Positions 18,176 to 27,603 of a DNA stretch of 64,000 nt are shown piece by piece (the first letter of the stretch is position 1; each line of letters starts with the position of its first letter). The notes beneath the pieces are model-generated. The model had not been told where the DNA came from and made no database searches. It worked only from the letters and a program-made list of their open reading frames with translations. The translations under genes and the position numbers were made by a program. The stretch is from the NCBI GenBank assembly GCA_902826635.1, contig CADEFQ010000001.1:62001-126000 (forward strand), in the 5' to 3' direction. The DNA comes from an uncultured Pseudomonadota bacterium. GTDB lineage: Bacteria; Pseudomonadota; Gammaproteobacteria; Steroidobacterales; Steroidobacteraceae.

Positions 18176-18430
18176 ATGGCACTCAACATTCGTAGCAGGG
18201 AAGCAGACGATCTTGCCACCGCGCTCTCACGGCTCACCGGAGAAACCAAGACCCAGGCGGTAACCCAGGCGCTCAGGGAGCGGCTGGAACGCGCGCAGCG
18301 GGCGCGCTCCCGGCGGCGATTGGCCGACGAGCTCGACGAAATCGCGGCGCATTGCGCCGCCTTGCCGGTACTCGATCGCCGCAGCGACGAAGAGATTCTC
18401 GGTTACGGTCCCGACGGTCTACCGCGCTGA
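18176..18430 (+). CDS. vapB: VapB-like antitoxin
   Basis: 84 residues from ATG 18176. An earlier ATG at 18158 lies upstream of the -10 box and cannot be on the main transcript. The protein (MALNIRSREADDLATALSRL, then TQAVTQALRERLERA) has the form of Rv0623-type antitoxins: a short N-terminal DNA-binding strand-helix-helix and a charged tail that would occupy the toxin. There is no Shine-Dalgarno sequence; the message seems to be leaderless. Its stop overlaps the toxin start by one base. Confidence 0.85.
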   Translation: MALNIRSREADDLATALSRLTGETKTQAVTQALRERLERAQRARSRRRLADELDEIAAHCAALPVLDRRSDEEILGYGPDGLPR

Positions 18431-18831
18431 TGGTCATCGACACCTCCGCGTTGGTCGCAATCCTTCGCAATGAACCCGAACGGCGGCGGTTCAATGAAGC
18501 CATCGAAGTTGCCGACACTCGCAGGATCTCAGCCGCGACCTTCGTGGAAGTCTCGATCGTGCTGGAAGCGCGCTTCGGGGCGGAGGGTGTGCGCGACTTC
18601 GACCTGCTATGCGCGAAGGCAGGCCTCGTCATTGCGCCCGTCGATGTCGAACAGGCGGAGCTCGCGCGCCGTGCCTGGCGGCTGTACGGCAAGGGTCGCC
18701 ATGCGGCGGGCCTCAACTACGGCGACTGCTTCGCGTACGCACTCGCGGCATCGCTCGACGACTGCTTGCTCTACAAGGGCGCGGACTTCGCCGCGACCGA
18801 TGTCAGGGCGCATGAGGCCAGCACGCGCTGA
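18430..18831 (+). CDS. vapC: VapC-like PIN-domain toxin ribonuclease
   Basis: 133 residues. It starts MVIDTSALVAILRNEPE and keeps the PIN acidic residues D4, E40, D99 (in NYGDCFAYALA) and D119. VapC toxins cleave tRNA or rRNA and are held inactive by VapB. The TGATG overlap with vapB couples translation. The pair sits between manC and ugd, both on the other strand, and its end lies 12 bases from the ugd stop. Confidence 0.9.
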   Translation: MVIDTSALVAILRNEPERRRFNEAIEVADTRRISAATFVEVSIVLEARFGAEGVRDFDLLCAKAGLVIAPVDVEQAELARRAWRLYGKGRHAAGLNYGDCFAYALAASLDDCLLYKGADFAATDVRAHEASTR

Positions 18832-18842
18832 CATGGCCCCGG

Positions 18843-20171
18843 CTACGCCTCGCCCCGCCCCACCGCGTAATAGCTGAAACCGAAACGCTTCAGGAGCTGC
18901 GGGTCGTAGAGGTTGCGGCCGTCGAAGATTGCGGGCTCCTTGAGGGCCGCCTTGAGCCGATCGAAATCCGGACTGCGGAATTCCTGCCACTCGGTCGCGA
19001 TCACGAGCGCATCGGCACCCTCGATCGCCTCGTAGGCCGAAGCGCAGATCGCGAGGTCCTTGCGCGAGCCGAACACGCGTCGCGCCTCCTCGCCCGCCAC
19101 GGGGTCGTAGGCGCGCACCTTCGCGCCCGCCGCCCACAGCTTTTCCATGATGGTGCGGCTCGGCGCCTCGCGCATGTCGTCGGTGTTGGGCTTGAACGCG
19201 AGGCCCCACAGCGCAAGCGTGCGGCCTTTCAAGCCGCCCTTGAAGTACCGCTCGATCTTGCCGACGAGGAACGCTTTCTGGCGCTCGTTCACACTTTCGA
19301 CCGCCTCGAGCAGCGCGGGCCGGTGCCCGACCGCGTTCGAGGAGCGGATCAGAGCCTGCACGTCCTTCGGGAAGCAGGAGCCGCCGTAACCCGTGCCGGG
19401 GTAGATGAAGCTGTAGCCGATGCGCGGATCGGAACCGATGCCGACACGCACCTTCTCGATGTCGGCCCCCACGCGTTCGGCGATATTCGCAAGCTCGTTC
19501 ATGAAGCTGATCTTGGTCGCGAGCATCGCGTTCGCGGCGTACTTCGTCAGCTCCGCCGAGCGCAGGTCCATCACGACCAGGCGGTCGTGATTGCGCGTGA
19601 AGGGCTCGTAGAGCGCGCGCATCAACTCGGTCACGCGGGGATTGTCGGTGCCGACGATCACGCGATCGGGCTTCATGAAATCACCGATCGCCGCGCCCTC
19701 TTTCAGGAATTCGGGGTTCGAGACCATGTCGAACTCGACGTGCGCGCCGCGCTCGCCGAGCGCTTTCGTGATCTCTGCCTTGACCTTGTCCGCGGTGCCG
19801 ACCGGCACGGTCGACTTGTCGATCACGACGCGATATTCAGCCAGGTGCTCGCCGATCGTGCGCGCGACGGCGAGGACATACTTCAGGTCCGCCGAGCCGT
19901 CCTCATCGGGCGGCGTGCCGACCGCGATCAGCTGGAAGAGGCCGTGCCTCACCCCTTCAACGGCATCCGTCGTGAACTTGAGGCGCCCCGCGTCCGCGTT
20001 CTTCTTGATGAGCGTATCGAGGCCCGGCTCGTGGATCGGAATCTCGCCGCGCTTCAGGCCCTCGATCTTCCCCGCATCGACGTCGACGCAGAGGACATCG
20101 TTGCCCGCATCCGAAAGGCAGGCGCCCGTGACCAGGCCCACATAGCCGGAACCGAAGATCGTGACTCGCAT
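18843..20171 (-). CDS. ugd: UDP-glucose 6-dehydrogenase
   Basis: 442 residues. N-terminal Rossmann motif [30 protein letters not shown], the central [12 protein letters not shown], and the catalytic cysteine in [16 protein letters not shown]. The C-terminal UDP-binding domain has [18 protein letters not shown]. It oxidises UDP-glucose to UDP-glucuronate with two NAD+. The product can feed the epimerase at 48926 to give UDP-galacturonate. Confidence 0.94.
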   Translation of the reverse strand: MRVTIFGSGYVGLVTGACLSDAGNDVLCVDVDAGKIEGLKRGEIPIHEPGLDTLIKKNADAGRLKFTTDAVEGVRHGLFQLIAVGTPPDEDGSADLKYVLAVARTIGEHLAEYRVVIDKSTVPVGTADKVKAEITKALGERGAHVEFDMVSNPEFLKEGAAIGDFMKPDRVIVGTDNPRVTELMRALYEPFTRNHDRLVVMDLRSAELTKYAANAMLATKISFMNELANIAERVGADIEKVRVGIGSDPRIGYSFIYPGTGYGGSCFPKDVQALIRSSNAVGHRPALLEAVESVNERQKAFLVGKIERYFKGGLKGRTLALWGLAFKPNTDDMREAPSRTIMEKLWAAGAKVRAYDPVAGEEARRVFGSRKDLAICASAYEAIEGADALVIATEWQEFRSPDFDRLKAALKEPAIFDGRNLYDPQLLKRFGFSYYAVGRGEA

Positions 20172-20283
20172 GGGGGCGGAAGATTAGCGGAGTTCACGGG
20201 TGCTTGCAGCGGCGGTGCCGCGGAACGGGAAAATCGTCGGCCGTCCGGCCTTTTCATCTCCTCGGCCGCGAGCATCCCGGTTG

Positions 20284-21405
20284 CTATCGGGCAGAAGTGC
20301 GTCGCCAACTCGCAGGAAATCGTTCGACGAGTGCCGCCACGCGATACATGCTCATCACGACGGCCACACCCGTCACGACAAATAGCGGGAATTGCACAGC
20401 ATCCGACCACGCAAGCTCATGAAGCGCCAAGCCTGTTCCCGCGAGCAGAAGCGCCAGGAGCACGTACATGAAAAACGCCCCGCGAACGCCCAGTCCTGCG
20501 TCAATCAGCAAATGATGAAAGTGTTCACGGTCGGCCGTGAAGGGGGACTGGCGCCGCGAGGTACGCCGAATAATGGTCCAAAGCAACTCGTAGATCGGAA
20601 GCGCAACCAGCCAGAGGACACCGACCGGCGCCATGACAGCGGTATCCCCTTGAGAGACTCTCATGCACAGCAGCGCAAGCAGGAACCCGATCATCATGCT
20701 GCCGGCATCGCCCATGAAGCATCGCAGCTCGCGATTTCGATGCGTGGGAAGATTGAAGAGCAGAAATGCCGCGACCGATCCCGCGAGCGTCAAACTCACC
20801 TGCACCGAGAAAGGCAATCCGCCGCCAGTCCAGGACATTGCCACGATAGCGGCAAGCGCCACGAGTGACACGGCGCCGGCGAGCCCATCCATGCCGTCGA
20901 GCATGTTCATCGCATTGATGGCGCCAACCACGAAAAACAGCATGGCCCCGTAAGCCGCGAAACCGTGCAATACGATCTCGCCCGTGCCGAGTGGATTGCC
21001 AAAGCTCAGAGTCGGGATCGGGTAGAAAACTGCAACGACCAGCACTGTCGCGGTCGCCTGCGCAGGCAACCGGAGCCAGGGAGAAAGCTCAAACCGATCG
21101 TCCAGAAGCCCGGTCACCACCAGCAACCCAGAAGCGGCAATGATGGTCTCAGCGTGCAGCAAACCCCCTGGATTCAGCCCAAGGCCCACCGCGAGACCGA
21201 GAAACATTGCGATCCCGCCAACGATAGGCACCTCTCCGTGATGCGTCTTTCGCCCACCTGGCTTGTCCACGAGATCAATGGCGACGGCTACAGGTCGCAG
21301 CGCGAGGACCGCGATCAGGCAGACGAAGAAACTTGCAACGGAACCGAACAGGAATGAGGGCACGGCAAGCAACCGACAATAATGACTGTGATGCCCGCGC
21401 CACAT
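20284..21405 (-). CDS. wecA: WecA-like undecaprenyl-phosphate GlcNAc/FucNAc 1-phosphate transferase
   Basis: 373 residues from ATG 21405, or 359 from a GTG at 21363; neither has a clear ribosome-binding site. About ten membrane segments. Motifs: LVDKPGGRKTHHGEVPIVGG, GLLDDRFELSPWLRL (the DDxx pair), NAMNMLDGMDGLAG and MGDAGSMMIGFLL, with the HxH-type loop DREHFHHLLIDAGL. The family starts O-antigen or capsule repeat units on undecaprenyl phosphate. It probably initiates the polymer made by the genes that follow, while the transferase at 885 serves another polymer. Confidence 0.92.
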   Translation of the reverse strand: MWRGHHSHYCRLLAVPSFLFGSVASFFVCLIAVLALRPVAVAIDLVDKPGGRKTHHGEVPIVGGIAMFLGLAVGLGLNPGGLLHAETIIAASGLLVVTGLLDDRFELSPWLRLPAQATATVLVVAVFYPIPTLSFGNPLGTGEIVLHGFAAYGAMLFFVVGAINAMNMLDGMDGLAGAVSLVALAAIVAMSWTGGGLPFSVQVSLTLAGSVAAFLLFNLPTHRNRELRCFMGDAGSMMIGFLLALLCMRVSQGDTAVMAPVGVLWLVALPIYELLWTIIRRTSRRQSPFTADREHFHHLLIDAGLGVRGAFFMYVLLALLLAGTGLALHELAWSDAVQFPLFVVTGVAVVMSMYRVAALVERFPASWRRTSAR

Positions 21406-21432
21406 TTCTCAGAAATGGTTGCACCACGGGCG

Positions 21433-21448
21433 CTGTAGTGTACTACAG
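21433..21448. repeat. Inverted repeat upstream of wecA
   Basis: CTGTAGT and ACTACAG, two bases apart, lie 28-43 bases before the wecA ATG. The 21406-21692 gap holds no gene. This symmetric element in its promoter-proximal part may be a regulator site; the regulator is unknown. Confidence 0.4.
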
Positions 21449-21695
21449 ATCCGGACCTGAAGTATTACAACTTACTCACGAGCACTCCGAAGAAAGTTCG
21501 ACTCAGCTTGTCCGGTGCAGGGACACTATCTTGCTGTCTCCAGTTGGAGACGCAACGACCGGCACAGCAATCAAGCGGGATGTAAGGGCTTCGCTCCTAC
21601 ACTCCCGATTCGCGCACCTGTAGCCTGTCACGGCATCTACGAAGCAACACACGCATTGCACGACTGTCGAACGGCGACCCGCTTTAGGCGAATCC

Positions 21696-22495
21696 TCACT
21701 TTGTCAGCACGAAAAACACGGATGCGGGCGCAAACTTCTCGTAGAGCCTTGTGCGGTGGTACCGGATGTTCCATGAGAATGCCCGACTAAAGATCGCGTC
21801 TGCGACAGTCAGGCTTGTGTTGTACGTATCAATGCCGAGCCCGCTCGCCACCTTGTGTAGCGGAGGAAAATCACAGAGCGATCTTCGCACTACCTTAAAC
21901 CCGGCCTTTTTTGTAATTCGATCGAAAATCTGAAGTGGGATTCCGCGCTCGCGCTTCGTCAAGCCATTTCTTGGGTTTCGCCAATCTCCCATGGATGTAA
22001 TCGGCTCACGCAGCAGCACGATGCCATTTGTGTTCAAGCATCTATAGCATTCCTCCAACGCGTAGCTCACGTTTGGGATGTGATGCATCACTCCAAGGCA
22101 GGTAATCAGATCGAAAGAATTGCATTCAAATGCCAGTGCCCCGCCCGGACTTGGCTTTTGGTATTTGCACGGAACACCCGCCACCTCATGATTTGCTGAA
22201 AAGGTTTCAGAAGGCTCGAGAATAGTGATTCGCAGGACATTTCCTGCAATGGATTTGAACTCGTCGCCGTAAGCGCTTCCAATTCCAAGAGCCCTGTCGA
22301 AGCGACGTTGCGCAACATGACGGAAAGCGTGGGTACGGTTGAGCTCGTGATATCCATAAACGTACCGGCTTCTGTCTCTTGCTCCCAAACTAGCGTATCC
22401 GTCCGCTTCGTCAGCAAACCACTCGTCTATTTCTCTCGGTGTGAAATCGTCGCCGTACAGTTTTTTCCGGAAAGGTATTGGCCGAAATCGTCCAT
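21696..22495 (-). CDS. Class I SAM-dependent methyltransferase with a -1 frameshift near its start
   Basis: The reading frame starts at ATG 22495 behind AAGGGGA (MDDFGQYLSG...). It must shift by -1 at a run of six A (minus strand; T6 at 22461-22466) to continue as KLYGDDFTPREIDEWFADEA and on to the stop at 21696. The joined product is about 266 residues. It has the SAM motif ALGIGSAYGDEF, the CLGVMHHIPN stretch and a C-terminal hydrophobic end. Without the shift, the only recognised start in the main frame is a TTG at 22388, which cuts off conserved-looking sequence. The slip site reads GGA-AAA-AAC, a classic heptamer A_AAA_AAC in the right phase. Programmed frameshifting, a real mutation or a homopolymer error are all possible. 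Confidence 0.7.
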
Positions 22496-22624
22496 TGTAT
22501 GAGGTCCCCTTTTCATAGTGTCGAGCGACAAATCCCGGCTTCTTGCCGCGGCGCTCGTCTCCGTCATTGCGATCGCCATTGCACGGAGCTTGAAGCCGGA
22601 TCCTTCCAGCAATGCGGCCGTGGC

Positions 22625-23125
22625 TTATTGACCTCGCTCCTTGATAGCGAAGCGCCGAAGCTGGTGGAAATACTTGCTCGCTTCGGGACTGGACTCATCC
22701 GGCGCCCACGCCGCAAATTCCTTGGCGACGTTCGGCGCGAACGGGCCGGGCTTCACTTCTAACAGTACCGACCCGGGCTCGATCGCGATTACGGTATGCC
22801 AGTCCTTTGGTGAAATCTCGACACCACAATTCATCGGGGCATCCGGTCCGCTGCGAGCGACACCGAACTGCACCACGCGGCTTACGGCACCCAATTCATC
22901 GAAAACAAGCAGTGCGAAACGACCCTTGACCGCAACGAGCGTCTCCACCTTCGCGTCCTTGCAGTGACAATGTGGCCTGATGTAGCTGTCCGTACTTATT
23001 GCGATGAACAATCGCTGGCACGGATCTTCGTAGCTCGAGTGAAGGTTCGTGTGCTGCCGCCGTCGCGGCGATTCCGCCGCTGCAGCAACAAGTTCATCCA
23101 GGAATTCTGAGGAAAGCGAACGCAT
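22625..23125 (-). CDS. wbuC: WbuC-family cupin-fold protein
   Basis: 166 residues from ATG 23125; the longer frame to 23296 lies inside the glycosyltransferase gene. The metal-binding cupin pattern is visible in SYIRPHCHCKDAKVETLVAVKGRFALLVFDE and in the later DWHTVIAIEPGSVLLEVKPGPF. WbuC occurs beside wbuB in L-FucNAc-containing O-antigen clusters, and its reaction is not established. It starts eight bases after the wbuB-like gene. Confidence 0.88.
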   Translation of the reverse strand: MRSLSSEFLDELVAAAAESPRRRQHTNLHSSYEDPCQRLFIAISTDSYIRPHCHCKDAKVETLVAVKGRFALLVFDELGAVSRVVQFGVARSGPDAPMNCGVEISPKDWHTVIAIEPGSVLLEVKPGPFAPNVAKEFAAWAPDESSPEASKYFHQLRRFAIKERGQ

Positions 23126-23133
23126 GCCCAGGC

Positions 23134-24324
23134 TCACATGGCGAGCGCCGCGGTAATCTGCCGAGCGGCCCGTTCCACCGAGAACATTCTCCGTGCCAAA
23201 TCCTCGCATCTGGCCGGATACGCAACATCTGCCCGCAGGTCTTCCAGAAGCTGTTCGGACTGCTGTGCAAGTACGGCAGGAGATCCGTCGACGCACGCTA
23301 CCCCGACCCTCTCGGTCCGAATAAGTTCCACAATGTCATTACCCGGATTCACGGTGGCGATCACTGGCAGGCCGCACTGCATATACGACAGGAATTTCCC
23401 AGGAATGTTGTGGGACCTGTGTCGGGGATCCAATGCGAGAAGGCCGACGCTGCACTGCGCATAGAGACCCGGAATTTCCCCTGGCGCTATTTCATCGAAG
23501 ATGACGACGTTTTCAAGCCGACGGCGGCGCACGTCCTCCTTGACTTGATCCAGGGCGCTTCCTCTCCCGACGAAAACAAATCCGATGTCGCGCCGAGCCC
23601 GCAACCGCTCTGCCAGTTCAACCAGGACTCCCATCCCCTGCGCGATTCCAATGTTTCCCGCGTATACAAACACCTTGCGCCCGGCAATCGGGGTACTTGC
23701 CAGTGTGATACTACAATCCACAGGTCTTATCGGCGCCAGCCAGTTGTGCAGGACCTCCAAACGCCGGCCCGGCTTGCGCGCCCAATGGGAAAAATAGGTG
23801 CAATTGCCGGGTGACTGCACTCCCAAGGCGTCGGCCACGGAATACTGGTAATTCGCAACTGCACGAAAGAAAAAATACGGAAATCCGCGCCCCATCAATC
23901 CCATATCGACCGCCCATTCAGGAAAGATGTCGCGGATGATCAGATAACTCCGGCAACCGCTCTTCGAGCGCAGCGCCTGCGCCACGAGGCCCAGAAAAAT
24001 AGTTGGCGAGTACCAGACCACACCATCCCACTTCTCACGTGCGATCGGGCTGCTGCGCAGCCTCTTGAGCATGATCAGTGGCATCAAGGCTTCACCCACT
24101 GCACGCCGCAGCAGGCCGGTGTCCTTGGTCTTTGGCACCCGGAAGCGGATTACACGCACTCCGTCGGATTCCTCGACCATCCACTGCCCAGGAATGCCAT
24201 CGGAGGCGACCAGCATGGTTACCCGATGCCCTTGCTGTGCAAGCTCAACTGATAAATCCCTGAGCTGGACCGCGCCAGATGATCGCAACGGCGGATACGC
24301 GTCCGCAATAATTGCCAGACGCAT
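23134..24324 (-). CDS. wbuB: Glycosyltransferase family 4, WbuB-like (probable L-FucNAc transferase)
   Basis: 396 residues with the GT-B layout: N-terminal IADAYPPLRSSGAVQLRDLS acceptor domain and a C-terminal donor domain with YAGNIGIAQGMGVLVE, FVGRGS and the E-x7-E-like NIPGKFLSYMQCGLPVIATVNPGND. The neighbours fnlABC and wbuC match the WbuB context, in which the enzyme adds L-FucNAc to a lipid-linked sugar. The assignment rests on gene order as much as on sequence. Confidence 0.85.
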   Translation of the reverse strand: MRLAIIADAYPPLRSSGAVQLRDLSVELAQQGHRVTMLVASDGIPGQWMVEESDGVRVIRFRVPKTKDTGLLRRAVGEALMPLIMLKRLRSSPIAREKWDGVVWYSPTIFLGLVAQALRSKSGCRSYLIIRDIFPEWAVDMGLMGRGFPYFFFRAVANYQYSVADALGVQSPGNCTYFSHWARKPGRRLEVLHNWLAPIRPVDCSITLASTPIAGRKVFVYAGNIGIAQGMGVLVELAERLRARRDIGFVFVGRGSALDQVKEDVRRRRLENVVIFDEIAPGEIPGLYAQCSVGLLALDPRHRSHNIPGKFLSYMQCGLPVIATVNPGNDIVELIRTERVGVACVDGSPAVLAQQSEQLLEDLRADVAYPARCEDLARRMFSVERAARQITAALAM

Positions 24325-24335
24325 CTCGCGCCGCC

Positions 24336-25466
24336 TCAGCCCTTGCGCCAGACGACGCTATTGACGTAGTCCGTATAGCTGTGAAGGATTCGGACGACTT
24401 TGTCGGAAACGTTCGGCATGCTGTAGTCCGCAACCTGACGGATCAATCGCTTCGCTCCACGAGGCTGTCTTTCCAGAATAGAGAGCGCCTGCATGACCCG
24501 TTGCGCATTCAGACCAACCATCATTGCTGCGGCCTCTTCCATACCCTCCGGGCGTTCATGCGCCTCACGCAGATTCAGCGCCGGGAAGTTGAGGATCGAC
24601 GATTCTTCGTTGATGGTTCCGCTATCGGACAGCGTCGCCTTGGCACTGAGCTGCAGCTTGTTGTAATCGGTGAATCCAAGCGGTCTCAGCAGTCGAACGT
24701 TCTCGGGGAATCGCGTGCCCGCTTCATCAATGCGCTTTTGCGTCCGTGGGTGAGTCGAGACGATCACCGGGATCCCGTAGCAACTTGCAAGAGTTTGCAG
24801 CACATCAATCAACCTGCTGAAGCTCGCTTCCGGCTCGACGTTCTCCTCCCGATGTACGCTCACCACGAAATAGCGCTGATCCTCCAGCCCAAGACGCTGC
24901 AAGACATCCGACGACTCGATCGCGGCACGATAGTGCGACAGCACTTCATACATCGGGCTGCCGGTCTTGACGATTCGGTCAGGTGGCAACCCTTCACGCA
25001 GAAGGTACTCGCGCGCGATGTCGCTATACGGCAGATTTATGTCGGCCACATGATCCACGATCCGACGGTTGATCTCCTCCGGAACCCGCATATCGAAGCA
25101 CCGGTTGCCAGCCTCCATGTGAAAAGTCGGGATCTTGCGACGCTTCGCAGCCAACAGCGAGAGACAGCTGTTCGTATCCCCGAGCACCAGCACCGAATCC
25201 GGAACCACCTCCGCGATCACTTGGTCAGTCGCGATGATCACCTTGCCGATCGTCTCGGCGCTGTTTATACCCGCAGCATTGAGAAAGTGATCCGGCTGAC
25301 GCAGCCCGAGATCGTCGAAAAATATCTGGTTAAGCTCGAAGTCATAGTTCTGACCAGTATGAACCAAAACGTGATCGCAGTAGTCGTCCAGTCGTGCCAG
25401 GACTCTGGACAATCGAATAATTTCGGGGCGCGTTCCGACGACCGTCAGTACTTTCAGCTTCTTCAT
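24336..25466 (-). CDS. fnlC: UDP-2-acetamido-2,6-dideoxy-L-talose 2-epimerase (FnlC/CapG)
   Basis: 376 residues from ATG 25466. Motifs of the UDP-GlcNAc 2-epimerase fold: VVGTRPEIIRLSRVL, HTGQNYDFELNQIFF, GDTNSCLSLLAAK, HMEAGNRCFDMRVPEEINR and LSDSGTINEESSILNFPALNLREAHERPEG. The differences from wecB and the position after fnlA and fnlB identify it as the last enzyme of UDP-L-FucNAc synthesis. It is separated from fnlB by one base. Confidence 0.9.
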   Translation of the reverse strand: MKKLKVLTVVGTRPEIIRLSRVLARLDDYCDHVLVHTGQNYDFELNQIFFDDLGLRQPDHFLNAAGINSAETIGKVIIATDQVIAEVVPDSVLVLGDTNSCLSLLAAKRRKIPTFHMEAGNRCFDMRVPEEINRRIVDHVADINLPYSDIAREYLLREGLPPDRIVKTGSPMYEVLSHYRAAIESSDVLQRLGLEDQRYFVVSVHREENVEPEASFSRLIDVLQTLASCYGIPVIVSTHPRTQKRIDEAGTRFPENVRLLRPLGFTDYNKLQLSAKATLSDSGTINEESSILNFPALNLREAHERPEGMEEAAAMMVGLNAQRVMQALSILERQPRGAKRLIRQVADYSMPNVSDKVVRILHSYTDYVNSVVWRKG

Positions 25467-25467
25467 C

Positions 25468-26571
25468 TCAAACTTTGCACGGAGTCGTGTCTGGTCGACT
25501 CCGATCAAATATTTCGTTGGCCCAAAGCATCACCACAAGCTCCTCGTCTCCGACGTTCGTGATGTCATGTGTCCAGCCGGGAATCGTATCCACGACACTC
25601 GGCTGCTCGCCACTTGTCCGAATGCTATGTGTCTCCCCGGTCATGATGTTCCGAAAACCGAATTCTGCCTTACCCCTGATGACCAGGAACTTCTCGGTCT
25701 TTGTGTGGTGGTAATGACCACCGCGCGTAACACCCGGGTGCGCCGTGAAGAACGAGACCTGGCCCGCGTCGGGCGTCTTCAGCATCTCTACAAAAACACC
25801 CCTGACATCCTGGTAGGACGGCAGCTCATAGCCAAATTTTCGCGCAGGCAGGAAGCTCACGTATGTGGCATAGAGCGCGCGTACCAACCCGGTCCCAACT
25901 CGCTCGATTGCGAGACTCGACCTGCATTCTCCGAAAGCTTCGATCTGGCGGGCGAGATCACCCAACGAAATCGCGTACTCCGGAGCAACCACCGGGCGCT
26001 GAACCCCCTTGCCAGGGTTGCAAATCCAGGCAATAAAAGAGTCTACGACGTCGTCAATGTACACAAGGTGCACGATCCTCGCAGGGTCGGAAATCCGGAT
26101 GGGGAGGTCATTTGCGAGGTTGTGGCTGAAAGTGGCTACAACTGAATTGTATTCCGGCCTCGACCACTTTCCGAACACACCCGGCAGGCGATAGATAGCG
26201 ACGGGACACCTGGTGGTGCTCCCGAGCTCGGCGAGTTCCTGCTCCGCCTGCAACTTGCTTTGGCCGTACGGACTTTCCAACTGTGCCTGCGTCGAAGAGG
26301 CAAACAACAACGGAACAGGCCGGTTCGCGGCTCTTGTCGCCTCGCACAGGCGCTGCGTCAGGCCAACATTGACCGTAGTAAAGGCCGACGGTGAAACAGG
26401 ACGGTTCTCGCCGGCGAGGTGTAGCACCGCATCCACCGAACACAATGCTTCATCGAGGAGCGCATCGGCATCTCCACGAACGAACGGCACGACTTCCACG
26501 CCAGACTCCCGAAGTCGGACCACCAGATTGCGGGCAATGAACCCGGCGGCGCCCGTCACCAGCACCCTCAT
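25468..26571 (-). CDS. fnlB: Bifunctional epimerase/reductase of UDP-L-FucNAc synthesis (FnlB/CapF)
   Basis: 367 residues in two domains. The N-terminal SDR ([30 protein letters not shown] with the Tyr-x3-Lys) covers about 1-245. The C-terminal cupin (about 250-367) has HPGVTRGGHYHHTKTEKFLVIRGKAEFGF and PGWTHDITNVG, with the zinc-binding histidines. CapF epimerises the keto sugar at C3 in the cupin and reduces it in the SDR. Both halves are complete. Confidence 0.92.
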   Translation of the reverse strand: MRVLVTGAAGFIARNLVVRLRESGVEVVPFVRGDADALLDEALCSVDAVLHLAGENRPVSPSAFTTVNVGLTQRLCEATRAANRPVPLLFASSTQAQLESPYGQSKLQAEQELAELGSTTRCPVAIYRLPGVFGKWSRPEYNSVVATFSHNLANDLPIRISDPARIVHLVYIDDVVDSFIAWICNPGKGVQRPVVAPEYAISLGDLARQIEAFGECRSSLAIERVGTGLVRALYATYVSFLPARKFGYELPSYQDVRGVFVEMLKTPDAGQVSFFTAHPGVTRGGHYHHTKTEKFLVIRGKAEFGFRNIMTGETHSIRTSGEQPSVVDTIPGWTHDITNVGDEELVVMLWANEIFDRSRPDTTPCKV

Positions 26572-26574
26572 CGT

Positions 26575-27603
26575 CTACACCTCCACCGGCAAGTACTCTC
26601 CACGTTGAATCGCCTGAATGAAGCGTAACTTCATCAGCAATGCTTTCATGCCGTCGATATCCAGCCGAGTGGTGTTATGCGAGTTGTAGTCCGTTGATTC
26701 CGAAATCCTGACCTCCCCCTGCTCCATGAACTTGCCGTAGTTGAGGTCCCGCAGGTCGGGCGGCACGCGGTAATAACTGCCCAAATCCTCAGCCGCGGCC
26801 ATTTCTTCGCGACTCAATAGAACTTCGTACAATTTTTCCCCATGCCGCGTACCAATGACGTCCACCTCATGGCCAGACGCCCCCATTACTGCCGTCAAAG
26901 CCGTCGTGAGGGTCGCAATGGTCGCAGCCGGCGCCTTCTGCACAAATACTTCGCCGGCATTGCCGTGGCAAAAGGCGTACAGCACAAGGTCTACCGCGTC
27001 ATCCAGTGTCATCATGAATCGGGTCATGTTGGGATCGGTGAGAGTAATTGGCCTACCCGCTCGTATCTGATCCACAAACAATGGAATGACGGATCCGCGC
27101 GACGCCATCACATTCCCGTAACGCGTAACGCAAATCGTCGTCTCATTGCTCGCGCGAGATTTCGCGACGACCACTTTTTCCATCATGGCCTTCGAAATGC
27201 CCATGGCGTTTATCGGGTACACCGCCTTGTCCGTACTCAGACAAATCACTCGCTGAACGCCACACGCAATCGCCGCTTCGAGAACGTTCTCCGTACCGAG
27301 GATATTCGTCTTTACCGCCTCCAGCGGATGAAACTCACAGGACGGCACCTGCTTTAGCGCCGCGGCGTGAAAGATGAAATCCACGCCGCGCGTTGCATTG
27401 AGCACGGACTGATAGTCCCTTACGTCGCCAATGTAGAACTTGAGCTTCCCGCTCTGAAAGCGCTTGCGCATATCGTCTTGCTTTTTCTCGTCTCGACTCA
27501 GTACACGGACCTCCCGAACGCCCGAGTCGAGAAATCGTCGGAGCACCGCATTCCCGAATGAGCCGGTACCCCCTGTAATCAAGAGAACTCTATCGGTGAA
27601 CAT
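26575..27603 (-). CDS. fnlA: UDP-GlcNAc 4,6-dehydratase/5-epimerase (FnlA/CapE)
   Basis: 342 residues from ATG 27603. The nucleotide motif TGGTGSFG is at 10-17, followed by RDEKKQDDMRKRF, KLKFYIGDVRD and HAAALKQVPSCEFHPLEAVKTN. The active site has Met-x3-Lys (MGISK) where most SDRs have Tyr-x3-Lys, as in the CapE/FlaA1 group. It starts the UDP-L-FucNAc route. Its first 14 bases overlap the end of wbuZ. Confidence 0.93.
   Translation of the reverse strand: MFTDRVLLITGGTGSFGNAVLRRFLDSGVREVRVLSRDEKKQDDMRKRFQSGKLKFYIGDVRDYQSVLNATRGVDFIFHAAALKQVPSCEFHPLEAVKTNILGTENVLEAAIACGVQRVICLSTDKAVYPINAMGISKAMMEKVVVAKSRASNETTICVTRYGNVMASRGSVIPLFVDQIRAGRPITLTDPNMTRFMMTLDDAVDLVLYAFCHGNAGEVFVQKAPAATIATLTTALTAVMGASGHEVDVIGTRHGEKLYEVLLSREEMAAAEDLGSYYRVPPDLRDLNYGKFMEQGEVRISESTDYNSHNTTRLDIDGMKALLMKLRFIQAIQRGEYLPVEV

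Noticed and set aside
15540..18182. A single 880-residue protein across manC and wecB
   Set aside because: Only the C-terminal 366 residues are real (wecB); the N-terminal part is the wrong frame of manC, which is intact in its own frame.
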